A stretch of DNA of 64,000 bases from Bosea sp. (in: a-proteobacteria) (GCA_023910605.1 JAAVVV010000001.1:1540698-1604697); one strand, 5' to 3'; positions 10,057-19,605 are shown, numbered from the stretch's first letter. Notes: a model not told the origin generated them from the sequence alone. A program made the numbers and translations.

Positions 10057-10617
10057 TCAGACGGGGGAAAGAAAGCGCACGCAGCTTTCGCCATAGGCGC
10101 GCTCTTCCGTCATGGAAAAACCGGCAGGGAGGGTGGGCGTTGCATCGGCCGCCTCTTCCCAGAGAACGAGAGCGCCGGGCCGCAACCAGCCTCCCTCGCG
10201 GGCCGAGGCCAGCGCCAGTTCGCCAAGGCCCTTGCGGTAGGGCGGATCGCAGAATGCGAGATCGAACGGCTCCATGCCGGAAATGGCTCCCAGGCGCGTA
10301 GCGTCGCGGCGATAGACGCGCGTTGAGCCACCCAGCCCGAGCGCTTCCTGGTTGGCCCGGATCAATCCGCGCGCCTCCGTGCCGTCATCGACCAGCAGCG
10401 CAAAGGCTGCGCCGCGCGATATCGCCTCGAAGGAGAGGGCGCCGGTTCCCGCGAAAAGATCGAGCACCCGCGCGCCCTCGAACGCGATGCCCGGCCTGTG
10501 CGCAAGGATGTTGAACAGGCTCTCGCGCATCCTGTCCGAGGTCGGACGAATGCCGAGCGTGCCGGGCCTGGGCCCGGCCAGGCTGCGTCCGCGCAAGGTG
10601 CCGCCGACAATCCGCAC
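10057..10617 (-). CDS. rsmD: 16S rRNA (guanine(966)-N2)-methyltransferase
   Basis: SAM-dependent methyltransferase that modifies G966 of 16S rRNA during 30S assembly. The 186-residue product shows the RsmD N-terminus (RIVGGTLRGRSL, RPTSDRMRESLFNIL), the SAM-binding motif VLDLFAGTGALSFEA (about 51-65) and the amino-methylating DPPY motif (about 124-127). It starts at a GTG (10617) 11 bases after the stop of the rluB-type gene, so the two rRNA-modification genes probably form an operon. Confidence 0.95.
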   Translation of the reverse strand: MRIVGGTLRGRSLAGPRPGTLGIRPTSDRMRESLFNILAHRPGIAFEGARVLDLFAGTGALSFEAISRGAAFALLVDDGTEARGLIRANQEALGLGGSTRVYRRDATRLGAISGMEPFDLAFCDPPYRKGLGELALASAREGGWLRPGALVLWEEAADATPTLPAGFSMTEERAYGESCVRFLSPV

Positions 10618-10628
10618 CGCTCACACCG

Positions 10629-13124
10629 TCAGGAGCGCGGCTTGCGCGGCCCGCGCGGCTTGTCGTCACCGCCGCGAGCGGGGCTGCGCGCGGGACCGGA
10701 GCGACCCGGCCCGCCGCGCGATGCGCCATCCTTGCCGAAGGGCTTGGCGCCAAAGCCGCCGCCCTCCTTGCGCCCGCCCTCGCGGAAGCCGCGCTGCGGC
10801 CTGTCGCCGTCTGGACGCGGCCGGAAGCTGCGTTCCTCCCCAGAGCGCGGAGCGCGGTCTTCAAACGCCTTGCGCGGAGCGCGGTCTTCAAACGCCTTGC
10901 GCGGAGCGCGGTCTTCAAACGCCTTGCGCGGAGCGCGGTCTTCAAACGCCTTGCGCGGAGCGCGGTCTTCAAACGCCTTGCGCGGAGCGCGGTCTTCAAA
11001 CGCCTTGCGCGGAGCGCGGTCTTCAAACGCCTTGCGCGGAGCGCGGTCGTCGAAGCTCTTGCGTGGAGCGCGGTCGTCGAAGCTCTTGCGGGGCGGCCTG
11101 TCGCCGAAATCCTGGCGTGGCCCACGCGGCTTGAAGCCCTCGCCCGCGCCGCGTGCGCCGCCGTCGTAGCGCGGCTTGAAGGGCCTGTCGCCACCGGCGC
11201 GCTCTGGCCGGTCGCTGGGTCCACGGGGCGGACGCCCCTCGGGATTCGCTCTTGGCGAACGCCCCTCGGGATTCGCTCTTGGCGGACGCGACTGGACATC
11301 GCCCCTTGGGGCGCGGGCGGGCCTGCGGTCCTCGCCGCCCTCCTCGGTGCGGGGCCGCCGGAAGGGGCGCTCCTCGCCGGATGGCGCAGCGAAATCGGCG
11401 CGGGTGTAGCGCGGCTTGCGCGGCAGGTCGGGGGAGGGCCCGCTGACGCGCTCGACCGTGATGCGGCGCCCTTTGGGGTCCTCGATGGGCCTGGCGCGGA
11501 CGCGCTCGCGTCCGCCGGCCGCATCGCGCGCGGCGCGTTCGCTGCGTTCCTCGCGCGGATCAGCGCCGCGACGCGGGCCGGTCCGGCGTGGTTTGAGGCC
11601 GGTCGTCTCCTCGTCGCGCCAGATAGCGCCACGCCCTTCCTCGGCGCGCAGCAGGATGTCGCGCGGCGCGTCGCCGCCTTCCTCCCGGGCGCGATGATAG
11701 GCGCCTTCGCGGCGGGGACGGGCGGGCTTTTCGGGCGTGCGACCCTCCGGCGTGCGTTCGCGGTCGAAGCGCTGGCGCGGGCCGCGCTCCTCGCGCCCTG
11801 CTGCCGCGGGGCGGCCACGGCCGCCGCGCGCGTCCTGGCGCGGCTCCTCATGCGGATGGGGCCGGTCGAGCCGGTTCTCGTTGCGCACCGGCGCGTCGAA
11901 ATCCACGCCTGCAATGCTGGCGAGCTGGTCGCCGAGCTGGTCGCGGAGCACGCGGGTGCGCACCTCCTCGACCTCGCCTTCTGCAAGGTCGCCGAGCTGG
12001 AACGGCCCGAACGAAATGCGGATGAGCCGGTTCACCACAAGCCCGAGATGCTCGAGCACGCGCTTGACCTCGCGGTTCTTGCCCTCGCGCAGATCCACCG
12101 TGAGCCAGGTGTTGTCGCCCACCTGCCGGTCGCGGGTGGCGATGACAGCCCCGAAGTTCTCGCCGTCGATGGTCACGCCGCCGCGCACGGCATCGAGCTT
12201 GTCCTGCGTGATCTCGCCATAGGCGCGCACGCGGTAGCGGCGCAGCCAGCCGGTTTCGGGGTGCCCGATGACGCGGGCGAGGCCGCCATCATTGGTCAGC
12301 AGCAGCAGGCCCTCGGTGTTGATGTCGAGCCGGCCGACCGTGATGACGCGCGGCAGATCCTCCGGCAGCGTCTCGAACAGCGTGGTGCGGCCCTCGGGAT
12401 CATGGTTGGTCGATACGAGGCCCGACGGTTTGTGATAGAGCCACAGCCGTGTGCGCTCGCGCGCCGGCAGCGCCTCCCCGTCCACCGTGATGCGCGCATC
12501 CGGCGCCACATCCAGCGCGGGCGAAGCGATGCGCTCGCCATTCACCGTGACGCGGCCCTGTTCGATCATCTCCTCGGCCTCGCGGCGCGAGGCGACGCCG
12601 GCGCGTGCGATCACCTTGGCGATGCGCTCGACGCCGCCCTCCTTCTCGGGCGAGGCCAGCCGCTCGGGCCGGCCTTCGCGCGGCAGGAAAGGCCGCCGCT
12701 CAGGGCGCGAGGATGAGCGCGGACGCTCTGACGCGGCGCGCCCGGGCCGGTCCTCGCGCGCGCGGCGGGGCTGGCGCTCGCCATCCTCGCGGCGCTCGCG
12801 CGGCGGACGCTCCGCTGCCCCCGGCGCGTCGCGGAAGCCCGAGGCATCCTGCGCGCCCACGGGCCTGAAGCCTGACGGCCTGTAGCTCTCGCCACGCGGT
12901 GCGGCCCGGCCTTCGCCGCGCGGTGCGTCCCGGCCTTCGCCGCGAAACTCGCTGCGAAACTCGCCGCGAGCGCCGGTGCCCTTGAAGCCGCCCGGGCCAC
13001 GTGGCCCGGCCTTGAAGCCGCCGCCCTTGAAGCCGCCGCCATCACGCCCGCCCTTGTCGCGCCCGCCGCCGCCGCCGGGTTTGCGCGGTCCGCGCGGTCC
13101 ACGTCTGTTGTCGTCGTCGCTCAT
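10629..13124 (-). CDS. rluB: RluB-family 23S rRNA pseudouridine synthase with large repeat-rich disordered arms
   Basis: An 831-residue protein whose recognisable core is only about 245 residues. The core has an S4 RNA-binding domain (about 165-212) and an RsuA/RluB-type pseudouridine synthase domain (about 226-410) with catalytic Asp in [17 protein letters not shown] (about D267). It is expected to modify U2605-type sites in 23S rRNA. Residues 1-160 are Arg/Gly/Pro-rich ([18 protein letters not shown] repeats). Residues after 410 form a highly basic tail with nine copies of a nonapeptide K(A/S)F(E/D)DRAPR (about 677-757). Family members are usually 250-300 residues, but long disordered arms are known in Hyphomicrobiales. 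It starts at 13124, divergent from tadA. Confidence 0.9.
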   Translation of the reverse strand: MSDDDNRRGPRGPRKPGGGGGRDKGGRDGGGFKGGGFKAGPRGPGGFKGTGARGEFRSEFRGEGRDAPRGEGRAAPRGESYRPSGFRPVGAQDASGFRDAPGAAERPPRERREDGERQPRRAREDRPGRAASERPRSSSRPERRPFLPREGRPERLASPEKEGGVERIAKVIARAGVASRREAEEMIEQGRVTVNGERIASPALDVAPDARITVDGEALPARERTRLWLYHKPSGLVSTNHDPEGRTTLFETLPEDLPRVITVGRLDINTEGLLLLTNDGGLARVIGHPETGWLRRYRVRAYGEITQDKLDAVRGGVTIDGENFGAVIATRDRQVGDNTWLTVDLREGKNREVKRVLEHLGLVVNRLIRISFGPFQLGDLAEGEVEEVRTRVLRDQLGDQLASIAGVDFDAPVRNENRLDRPHPHEEPRQDARGGRGRPAAAGREERGPRQRFDRERTPEGRTPEKPARPRREGAYHRAREEGGDAPRDILLRAEEGRGAIWRDEETTGLKPRRTGPRRGADPREERSERAARDAAGGRERVRARPIEDPKGRRITVERVSGPSPDLPRKPRYTRADFAAPSGEERPFRRPRTEEGGEDRRPARAPRGDVQSRPPRANPEGRSPRANPEGRPPRGPSDRPERAGGDRPFKPRYDGGARGAGEGFKPRGPRQDFGDRPPRKSFDDRAPRKSFDDRAPRKAFEDRAPRKAFEDRAPRKAFEDRAPRKAFEDRAPRKAFEDRAPRKAFEDRAPRKAFEDRAPRSGEERSFRPRPDGDRPQRGFREGGRKEGGGFGAKPFGKDGASRGGPGRSGPARSPARGGDDKPRGPRKPRS
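10852..11094 (-). repeat. 27-bp coding tandem repeat, nine copies, in the rluB tail
   Basis: Seven identical copies of a 27-bp unit (10852-11040) plus two diverged copies (11041-11067 and 11068-11094) encode KAFEDRAPR x7 and KSFDDRAPR x2. The seven inner copies are identical at the DNA level, which implies recent expansion or homogenisation. The unit length keeps the reading frame, so copy number can vary without breaking the gene. Confidence 0.97.
11228..11281 (-). repeat. Second 27-bp coding tandem duplication in the rluB tail
   Basis: Two nearly identical 27-bp units (11228-11254 and 11255-11281), differing by one base, encode repeats of the type ANPEGR(S/P)PR. The nine-codon unit length is the same as in the larger array at 10852-11094. 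Confidence 0.9.
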
Positions 13125-13259
13125 GGCTGGATCACTGGCGGTTGAGGCGCTGTCGCCGAGGCCCCGCAGCCATCATGGCGGCGTCTTCGGCTTATCTGTG
13201 CAGGTCGCGCGTGGTATCAGGCTTTTCCCCGTCCTGCGAGAAAAATCCCGAAACCGCCC

Positions 13260-13718
13260 ATGCCAGCGCCAGCCACCCCCTCGCCGATGCAGCAGGCGCT
13301 AGCCGAGGCCCAGGCCGCCGCGGGCCGCGGCGAAGTGCCCGTCGGGGCAGTCATCACGCGGGCGGGCATCGTCATCGCCGCGGCCGGCAACCGCACGCGC
13401 GAGCTGGGCGACCCCACGGCCCATGCCGAGATGCTGGCCATCCGCATGGCCTGCGAGGCGCTGGGCGAGGAGCGGCTCAACGGCTGCGATCTTCACGTCA
13501 CGCTCGAGCCCTGCCCGATGTGCGCGGGGGCGATCTCGTTTGCCCGCATCCGCCGGCTCTATTTCGGCGCGGCTGACCCCAAGGGCGGCGCGGTCGAAAG
13601 CGGCGTCAGGCTCTATGCGGCGCCGACCTGCCACCACGCGCCGGAGGTCTATGGCGGCCTTGCCGAAGCCGAGGCTGCGGCGCTGCTGCGCGATTTCTTC
13701 AAGGATCGGCGGGGTTGA
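13260..13718 (+). CDS. tadA: tRNA-specific adenosine deaminase
   Basis: Converts A34 to inosine at the wobble position of tRNA-Arg(ACG). The 152-residue cytidine-deaminase-fold protein shows the zinc and proton-shuttle motif HAEMLAI (about 59-65) and the second zinc motif PCPMCAGA (about 88-95). The ATG at 13260 fits the family's N-terminus. It is divergent from the rluB-type gene across 135 bp, so both may share a bidirectional promoter region. Confidence 0.96.
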   Translation: MPAPATPSPMQQALAEAQAAAGRGEVPVGAVITRAGIVIAAAGNRTRELGDPTAHAEMLAIRMACEALGEERLNGCDLHVTLEPCPMCAGAISFARIRRLYFGAADPKGGAVESGVRLYAAPTCHHAPEVYGGLAEAEAAALLRDFFKDRRG

Positions 13719-13742
13719 GCCGGGTGGTGCGGCGCATGCCGC

Positions 13743-14726
13743 CTAGCGCGCGAGGAAGGCCGGCACGCGCACCAGCGCGTCCGCCCGCGCTTCGGGGTTG
13801 GTGCCGGCGGTGGCCCTGCCGTCGCCCCGGGCTGAGAATGCAAGATCGGTGCGCTCGGTCAGCCGCCGCTGCGGGTGGTCGAAATCGTGAAAGGCGTTCT
13901 TGTAGAGCTTGATCTCCACCGCCTCGCCGCGCGCGACGGCCGCCTTCGCCAGCGCCTGGCAGGGCGCCGCCGGCGTCCAGTCATCGGCCTCGCCGATCAG
14001 GATCAGCAGCGGCAGCCGCGCGCTGAACTGGGGCGACTCCACCTGCGAGCGGCAACCGGGATAGAAGGCGACGGCGCGGGCGATGTCCGGGCGGCCATCG
14101 GCCGGCCTGCGGTCGCGCCGGACGGCGGCGAGCACGGTGGCGCCGCCATTGGACCAGCCGATCAGCGAGATCGCGCTGCTCTTCACGTCGCTGCGCGCTT
14201 GCAGCCAGGCCTTCGCGGCCAGCACGTCGGCCACGCGCTCGCGGCTGGCGCGCACCGTGCGGCTGACGATGCCGCATTGCGCGCCCAGCCCGCGCGAACG
14301 GAAGCTGTCGGGCATCAGCACCATGAAGCCGGCCCTGGCCAGCATCTGGCCCCAGTCGGCATGGCGCGCGGAGGGCGCGCCGGATGAATTGAACAGGCCG
14401 CCGCAGCCATGCAGCGCGATCACGCCCGGATGCGGCCCCGGCCCGTCCGGCTGATACAAAACCGCTGTCAGCTCCACATCCTCGCCGGGCACGCGCACCA
14501 GCGTCTGCGCCGAGGCCGCAAGGGGAAGCGCGCCAAGGGGAAGCATCACGAACAGGGCCGCCATTGCCTGCGCCACGAGGCGAGCGCCCGCGCCACGGGC
14601 CTTGCGGCTTTCAGGAGCCCGATCAGCGATCGTTCCGCCCCGTTCGGGACGGCGAAGCAGGGTCAGGAGCATGGCGACGTCATCGAGGGACCTGCGGGCT
14701 GGAGCTTTTCCAGTCTCATGCCCCAT
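13743..14726 (-). CDS. Exported dienelactone-hydrolase-like alpha/beta hydrolase
   Basis: An alpha/beta-hydrolase fold resembling the dienelactone hydrolase family. It has an oxyanion-loop HGCGGLF, a nucleophile elbow GWSNGG (Ser), GEADDW (acid region) and FHDFDHP (His near the end). A hydrophobic segment, MAALFVMLPLGALPLAASAQ, ending in a signal-peptidase-like site implies export. The start is uncertain. The ATG at 14726 has AAGGA six bases upstream and gives 327 residues with a long basic n-region. The ATG at 14564 would begin at the hydrophobic core with no positive n-region. A longer frame to 14894 would overlap the divergent DUF2093 gene and is unlikely. The substrate is unknown. Confidence 0.82.
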   Translation of the reverse strand: MGHETGKAPARRSLDDVAMLLTLLRRPERGGTIADRAPESRKARGAGARLVAQAMAALFVMLPLGALPLAASAQTLVRVPGEDVELTAVLYQPDGPGPHPGVIALHGCGGLFNSSGAPSARHADWGQMLARAGFMVLMPDSFRSRGLGAQCGIVSRTVRASRERVADVLAAKAWLQARSDVKSSAISLIGWSNGGATVLAAVRRDRRPADGRPDIARAVAFYPGCRSQVESPQFSARLPLLILIGEADDWTPAAPCQALAKAAVARGEAVEIKLYKNAFHDFDHPQRRLTERTDLAFSARGDGRATAGTNPEARADALVRVPAFLAR

Positions 14727-14882
14727 TTTCATCCTTGCCATGAGAAGGGCAAGCGTGTTTTCCCATTTTGGCGTGATGGAGAGCGTCTGGCCCGTCAAAA
14801 AACCCATGCGCGGCCAGATGGCAGGGTTTGGGGCCGAGCAATCGACGGCTGAAACGGAGCGGCAGCTCGCAAGGATACAGGC

Positions 14883-15107
14883 ATGAACCGGCATGAACCC
14901 CCTCTGCTTGGCGGCCAGGAAGCGGTGCTTGATTACGGCGACGGGGAATTCGTCGTGATCCGCCAGGGGCAGTTCGTGCGCTGCGCCGTCACCGGCGTGC
15001 GCATACTGCTCGAGGATCTGCGCTACTGGTCGGTGGACCTCAACGAGCCTTACGCCTCGCCCGAGGCGGTGCTGCAGCGCGTGCGCCAGCAGGGCAAGGC
15101 CGGCTGA
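14883..15107 (+). CDS. DUF2093 family small protein
   Basis: A 74-residue protein with the DUF2093 pattern: YGDGEFVVIRQGQFVRCAVT, then ILLEDLRYWSVDLNEPYASP. These are small conserved alphaproteobacterial proteins of unknown function. The single Cys in VRCAVTG is characteristic. It converges with lpxK (10 bases between stops). Confidence 0.88.
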   Translation: MNRHEPPLLGGQEAVLDYGDGEFVVIRQGQFVRCAVTGVRILLEDLRYWSVDLNEPYASPEAVLQRVRQQGKAG

Positions 15108-15117
15108 GCGGCGGGCT

Positions 15118-16143
15118 TCAATCCCGCAGACGCGCCGGGTCCATCAGCGCCTCGTCAAGCAGCGCTTCGAGCACATCCGCTCCATCCGTCAGCGCAAGGC
15201 TCACCGGCACCACGATCAGCCGCTCGCGCAGCGCCTGCGGCATGGCGGCGCCGATGCGGGCCTCGTCCTTCTCGGTTGTGGCCACCATCAGCCCGCGCGT
15301 CGCGGCGCGGCTCGCCAGCGCCGCGAGTTCATCCGCGCCATAGGGCGCATGGTCCGCCACCAGATGCCGCTCCGCCACCTCGGCGCCGCAAGCCTCGAGC
15401 GTGGCGATGAACTTGGCGGGCAGCCCGATCCCCGCCATGGCGATCACGCGCCGGCCAGCAAGCCGTGAAGCGGCCTCCGGCGCCGGTTCAAGCCGTCCCC
15501 GCAGGAGCGGCGTCGCGCCGGGGTTGCGGCCGAGGGCAGCCGCCGCGCGCGTCCCGGCCTCGCCATCGCCGATGATCAGAGCCGCTGCAATGAACGGCTG
15601 CTGGGCCGCCACAGGCGCGCGCAGCGGCCCGGCCGGAAAGCAGAGCCCGTTGCCGAAGCCGGTTGCGGCGTCGATGACCGCGATGGAGAGCGACTTGGAA
15701 AGGGCTGGGTTCTGCAGCCCGTCATCCATGATGATGACGCTTGCGCCGGCCTCGGCCGCCATACGGGCGCCCGCCACGCGGTCGGGCGAGACGATCGTGG
15801 GCGCCACGCGCGCGAGCAGCAACGGCTCGTCGCCGGCCTGCCCAGCGCCGTGGCGCCCGGGCTCGACACGCATTGCGGCATTGACCCGCGCGCCATAGCC
15901 GCGCGTGAGGAAGACAGGCCGCTCCCCCCGCGCCATGAGCCGCTGGGCGACATGGATCGCGGCCGGGGTCTTGCCCGAGCCGCCGGTCGTGAAGTTGCCT
16001 ATGCAGATCAGAGGGCAGGGCGGGGACGCGCCCTGCCGCCGCATCCGGGCCGCAGTGATCCGGCCATAGAGCGCGCCGATCGCCGACAGGGCGAGCGCGG
16101 CTGCGGTGACATCGGCCCGCCACCAGAAGCCGGGCGGCTTCAT
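15118..16143 (-). CDS. lpxK: Tetraacyldisaccharide 4'-kinase
   Basis: Inner-membrane-associated kinase that adds the 4'-phosphate to the lipid A disaccharide precursor. It is 341 residues long with an N-terminal membrane anchor (about 8-25), a Walker A loop (NFTTGGSGKTPA, about 51-62) and the Walker-B-like region VIIMDDGLQNP. The start overlaps the waaA stop (TGATG), placing it last in the waaA-lpxK unit. This is the usual alphaproteobacterial order. Confidence 0.96.
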   Translation of the reverse strand: MKPPGFWWRADVTAAALALSAIGALYGRITAARMRRQGASPPCPLICIGNFTTGGSGKTPAAIHVAQRLMARGERPVFLTRGYGARVNAAMRVEPGRHGAGQAGDEPLLLARVAPTIVSPDRVAGARMAAEAGASVIIMDDGLQNPALSKSLSIAVIDAATGFGNGLCFPAGPLRAPVAAQQPFIAAALIIGDGEAGTRAAAALGRNPGATPLLRGRLEPAPEAASRLAGRRVIAMAGIGLPAKFIATLEACGAEVAERHLVADHAPYGADELAALASRAATRGLMVATTEKDEARIGAAMPQALRERLIVVPVSLALTDGADVLEALLDEALMDPARLRD

Positions 16144-17435
16144 CAGGCCTCCGCCCGGGCGAGTGCGGCGCGCGCCAGCAGCGGGTCGAGCGCTGTCATC
16201 ACGCGGTCGGCGGCGCCGGTGAACTCGCCCACGATCTGCCCCGCCTGCCGCCCCGCGCCCCGCGCCTCGGACGGATGGCTGAGCCAGTGCAGCAACTGCC
16301 CGGCAAGGGCGCCGGCGTCCGGCGTCTTCACCGCGCCGCCCTTTTCGTTGAGCGAGGCATAGACATCGGTGAAGTTGTGCACATGCGGCCCATGCAGGAT
16401 GGCCGCGCCCAGCTTGGCCGGCTCAATAGGGTTCTGCCCGCCATGGGGCACGAGCGAGCCGCCGAGATAGGCAATCGGCGCCAGCCTGTAGAACAGGCCC
16501 AGCTCGCCCACCGTGTCGGCGACATAAAGGTCCACCGCGCTGTCCGGCACGTCGCCGAGCGAGCGGCGACCGGTGGCGACGCCCATGGAGCGCGCCAGAG
16601 CCTCGATGTCAGCGCCGCGCTGCGGATGTCGGGGCGCGAGGATGGTGAGCAGCTTCGGCAGGCGCTCCGCCACCCGCCGGTGCGCGTTGATGATGAACTG
16701 GTCCTCGCCCGGATGCGTGCTCGCCGCGATCCAGATCGGCCGGCCGCCGGTGGCGCCCTCGAGCAGCGCGAGCATGGCCGGGTCTGCGGGCGGGGGCGAG
16801 ACGTCATACTTGAGGTTGCCGCCAAGCGCGATGCGCGGCGCGCCGAGGCGCGAGTAGCGCTCGCCGTCCAGCCGCGACTGCGCCATCACCACATCGAAAC
16901 GCGCGAGCAGGGCCCGCGCCATCGCCGGCTGGCGCGACCACCGTTCATAAGAGCGCTCGGACATCCTTCCGTTGAGCAGCATCAGCGGAATGCCGGCCTC
17001 GCCCGCCTCGATCAGCATGTTGGGCCAAAGCTCGGACTCGGCGATCAGGCCCACATCGGGCCGCCAGTAGCGGAGGAAACTGCGCATGAAGCCGGGTGCA
17101 TCGAGCGGAATGAACTGGTGGATCGAGGCGGCGGGCAGCCGCTCCGCCATCACGCGGGCCGAGGTCAGCGTGCCCGATGTGACAAGCACCGTGTAGCCAC
17201 GCGCCATCAGCCGCTCGACGATCGGCGTCATGGAGATGGTTTCGCCCACGCTTGCGCCGTGGATCCAGACCAGCCTGCCATCGGGGCGCTTGCGGCCGGG
17301 CACGCCCTTGCGCTCGCCGAGGCGCGCTGGGTCTTCCTTGCCCTTCTTGAGCCTGTGGCCGAGGATGAGGCCTGCGGCCGGCTGGGCCAGGCGCGTCGCC
17401 ATCCGGTAGGCCTTGAGTTGCCAGGGGCTTCTCAT
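16143..17435 (-). CDS. waaA: 3-deoxy-D-manno-octulosonic acid (Kdo) transferase
   Basis: GT30 glycosyltransferase that transfers Kdo from CMP-Kdo to lipid IVA at the inner membrane. The 430-residue product starts at the ATG at 17435 (MRSPWQLKAYRMATRLAQPA). It has the N-terminal membrane anchor, HGASVGE with the conserved catalytic Glu (about 64-70), SELWPN in the N-domain, and the nucleotide-binding GGSLVPHGGQNPIEPAKLG in the C-domain. It is followed without a gap by lpxK and lies 10 bases downstream of the DUF374 gene. Confidence 0.95.
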   Translation of the reverse strand: MRSPWQLKAYRMATRLAQPAAGLILGHRLKKGKEDPARLGERKGVPGRKRPDGRLVWIHGASVGETISMTPIVERLMARGYTVLVTSGTLTSARVMAERLPAASIHQFIPLDAPGFMRSFLRYWRPDVGLIAESELWPNMLIEAGEAGIPLMLLNGRMSERSYERWSRQPAMARALLARFDVVMAQSRLDGERYSRLGAPRIALGGNLKYDVSPPPADPAMLALLEGATGGRPIWIAASTHPGEDQFIINAHRRVAERLPKLLTILAPRHPQRGADIEALARSMGVATGRRSLGDVPDSAVDLYVADTVGELGLFYRLAPIAYLGGSLVPHGGQNPIEPAKLGAAILHGPHVHNFTDVYASLNEKGGAVKTPDAGALAGQLLHWLSHPSEARGAGRQAGQIVGEFTGAADRVMTALDPLLARAALARAEA

Positions 17436-17445
17436 GCGGGCGCCA

Positions 17446-18213
17446 TCATGATGGCATGGCTGCGGCGCGCCCGGCCGTGGCGCCGGCGCGCTGCCGGTTG
17501 GGCGCGATGAGGTGCGCGGCGGGGTCTTCGCGGCCGACAAGGGCGAAGGCCCGTTCATGAACGGCATCCAGTCCAAGTTCGACCGCCCGCCGCGCCGCTT
17601 CGATCATGCCGGCATCGGCCTCGCGCGCGATATGGATAGCGTCTCCCACCACGATGCCGCATCGGCCGAAGGGCAGGCCAATCGTCGTCGCGTCCCAGTT
17701 CGACGCGCTGTAGCGCCGGCTGGTGACCACGGCCACCGGATAGATCGGCCGCCCCGTGACCTGCGCCAGCTTGACGATGCCCGTCCCGGCCACGCGGGCC
17801 ACCTTTGGCACATCGGCTGTGAGCACCATGGTCTGCCCCTGCATGATCGCCCTGACCATCGCGAAGAAGGCGCTGGCCCCGCCCTTCTCGCGCACCTTGC
17901 GGCCATGTGCGCCGGAGCCGCGGATGGTGCCGATGCCCAGTTCGCGCAGCGCGATCGCGTTGAACTCGCCATCGCCATGGCGCGAGACCAGAGAGCTGGC
18001 AGGCATCCACTCGGGCCGCCCGAAGGGCACCATCAGATGCTGGCCATGCCACATGGCCACGATCACCGGCAGGTCTGGCCTGACGCATCGCTCATAGACG
18101 CCCTCGGGCTCGATGATGATGCGGTTGGTGCGGCGCACGAGCTTGAGATAGCCCGCGAGCAGGCGGCCGAGCGCCTCCTGCAACAGGGGCTTCTTGAGGA
18201 TCGCGAGCGCCAC
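17446..18213 (-). CDS. DUF374 family lysophospholipid acyltransferase-like protein
   Basis: About 255 residues, resembling the LPLAT-type DUF374 family. It shows the acyltransferase-like HGQHLMVPF (a His motif in place of the classical HxxxxD), VSRHGDGEFNA, and RGSGAHGR (block II). DUF374 genes commonly sit next to waaA, which suggests a role in lipid A acylation or envelope lipids. The substrate is not established from sequence. I take the GTG at 18213, which gives the typical family N-terminus (ALAILKKPLLQEALGRLLAG) and lies 13 bases past the DUF4170 stop. Confidence 0.85.
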   Translation of the reverse strand: MALAILKKPLLQEALGRLLAGYLKLVRRTNRIIIEPEGVYERCVRPDLPVIVAMWHGQHLMVPFGRPEWMPASSLVSRHGDGEFNAIALRELGIGTIRGSGAHGRKVREKGGASAFFAMVRAIMQGQTMVLTADVPKVARVAGTGIVKLAQVTGRPIYPVAVVTSRRYSASNWDATTIGLPFGRCGIVVGDAIHIAREADAGMIEAARRAVELGLDAVHERAFALVGREDPAAHLIAPNRQRAGATAGRAAAMPS

Positions 18214-18226
18214 GGGGCCCCAGCCC

Positions 18227-18463
18227 TCAGCCGGCCCTGGAGGGATCAAGCAGCCGGTGCAGGTGCACCACGAAGTAGCGCATATGGGCATTGTCCACGG
18301 TGGCCTGCGCCTTGGCCTTCCAGGCGGCGTGGGCGCTGGCATAGTTGGGGAACACCCCGACGATGTCGAGCTTTGACAGGTCCTTGAACTCGACGCCGTC
18401 GAGATGGGTGAGTTCCCCGCCGAAGACGAGGTGGGGCAATTGCCTGGCGGCGGCTTCGGTCAT
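18227..18463 (-). CDS. DUF4170 family small protein
   Basis: A 78-residue protein matching the DUF4170 pattern: HLVFGGEL near the start, VGVFPNYASAHAAWKAKAQ in the middle, and DNAHMRYFVVHLHRLLDP at the end. The function is unknown. In alphaproteobacteria it is commonly encoded between an inositol-monophosphatase-family gene and the DUF374/waaA genes, exactly as here. Confidence 0.85.
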   Translation of the reverse strand: MTEAAARQLPHLVFGGELTHLDGVEFKDLSKLDIVGVFPNYASAHAAWKAKAQATVDNAHMRYFVVHLHRLLDPSRAG

Positions 18464-18578
18464 GGGCGTTCCGTGCGGTCGAAGGGCGGACGCCTGCGAG
18501 ATAGCCTATCCCGCCTGCGCTTGCGAGGGGGATTTGCGATGCTTCAGGCCAAGGTTCAGGTGGCCAAGCGGGCGCGCC

Positions 18579-19406
18579 TCAGCGCCGCCCGAAGCTGGCC
18601 TCCCGCATGGCGGCGGCGGCCTCGAGCAGGCCCGGATGCAGCGCCTGGCCCGCCGCAACGAGTGTGGCGTGCACGGGCCGCTCGCGGTTGTAGCGCAGCT
18701 TCGCGCCATCGAGGCTGGTCAGCAGGCCGCCCGCCTCGCGCAAGATGAGATCGGCGGCGGCGAGGTCCCAGTCACGGCTGTCGGCCGAGACAAGCCCGCC
18801 GTGGAGCGAGCCATCAGCGATGCGGGCGATGCGCAGCGCCAGCGATGGAACCCTGGGCTGCGGCTCCAGCGGATAGCCTGGCGCCAGAGCGTCCAGCATG
18901 GGCTTGGGGCCCGCAAGCCTGGGCGCGGCGCCTTTTCCGGGAACGGAGGCGATGATTTTCATGCCATTGCCAGTGGCGCCCTGTCCGGCGATGGCCTGGT
19001 AGGTCATGCCGATGGCCGGCGCGTGGACGACGCCAAGGACGGGCTCGTTGTCGAGCAGCAGCGCCACGCAGACGCACCAATCCGGCACGCCGGCCATGAA
19101 GGCGCGCGTGCCGTCGATCGGGTCCACCACCCAGACCAGGCTCCGCGTCAGGCGCGCCGGATCATCGGCCGTCTCTTCCGAAAGCCAGCCCGCCTCGGGC
19201 AGCGCCATGGCGCAGCTCACCTTGAGGAAGGCATCGACGCTGGTGTCCGCCTCGGTGACGGGCGAGCCGCCCTGCTTTGTCCAGACACGGGCCGAAGTGG
19301 CGGCGCCGGGGTTGAAATGGCGCATCGCCATCTCCCCTGCCGCCACCGCCGATCGGTGCGCCATGGCGGCAAGTTCGGGCAGGCGTTCGAGCACGGAACA
19401 GGTCAT
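18579..19406 (-). CDS. Inositol monophosphatase family protein, CysQ-like (3'(2'),5'-bisphosphate nucleotidase)
   Basis: A 275-residue Mg-dependent phosphatase of the IMPase superfamily. Metal-site motifs are visible: SPVTEADTSVD, WLSEET, WVVDPIDGTRAF (about 85-96) and RDWDLAAADLILREAGG near the end. By similarity to alphaproteobacterial CysQ proteins it probably removes the 3'-phosphate of PAP, but inositol phosphate or a lipid-linked substrate cannot be excluded. The ATG at 19406 has AGAGG about 9 bases upstream. It is divergent from the DUF6101-like gene and heads the cysQ-DUF4170-DUF374-waaA-lpxK string. Confidence 0.88.
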   Translation of the reverse strand: MTCSVLERLPELAAMAHRSAVAAGEMAMRHFNPGAATSARVWTKQGGSPVTEADTSVDAFLKVSCAMALPEAGWLSEETADDPARLTRSLVWVVDPIDGTRAFMAGVPDWCVCVALLLDNEPVLGVVHAPAIGMTYQAIAGQGATGNGMKIIASVPGKGAAPRLAGPKPMLDALAPGYPLEPQPRVPSLALRIARIADGSLHGGLVSADSRDWDLAAADLILREAGGLLTSLDGAKLRYNRERPVHATLVAAGQALHPGLLEAAAAMREASFGRR

Positions 19407-19605
19407 CGGCCTCTTTACGGCTGGAACGCGCTTTCCGGCAAGCCGATAAGCATCCGTCAAGCATGTGCGGGGAAAGCCCCGGCGCAACGCCCCCTTAACG
19501 CAATGCCTTAAGCCCATGGCCACCTGCTGCGCGCATGGTTTGCCTGCAAGAGCGAGGCCGCACCTCAAAAAAAGCGGCCCGCCTTCAGGGAAAACGAGGC
19601 TTCAA

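Noticed and set aside
10852..11094. CRISPR array
   Set aside because: The units are contiguous 27-mers without unique spacers, lie inside a coding sequence and keep frame. No cas gene is nearby.
10352..11169. Plus-strand frames with regular repeats ([18 protein letters not shown]) across the rluB tail
   Set aside because: The periodicity is the mirror image of the 27-bp array in rluB. The minus-strand reading continues from a genuine synthase domain.
14727..14894. N-terminal extension of the exported hydrolase up to 14894
   Set aside because: It would overlap the divergent DUF2093 gene and adds no conserved sequence. A start with AAGGA at 14726 fits better.
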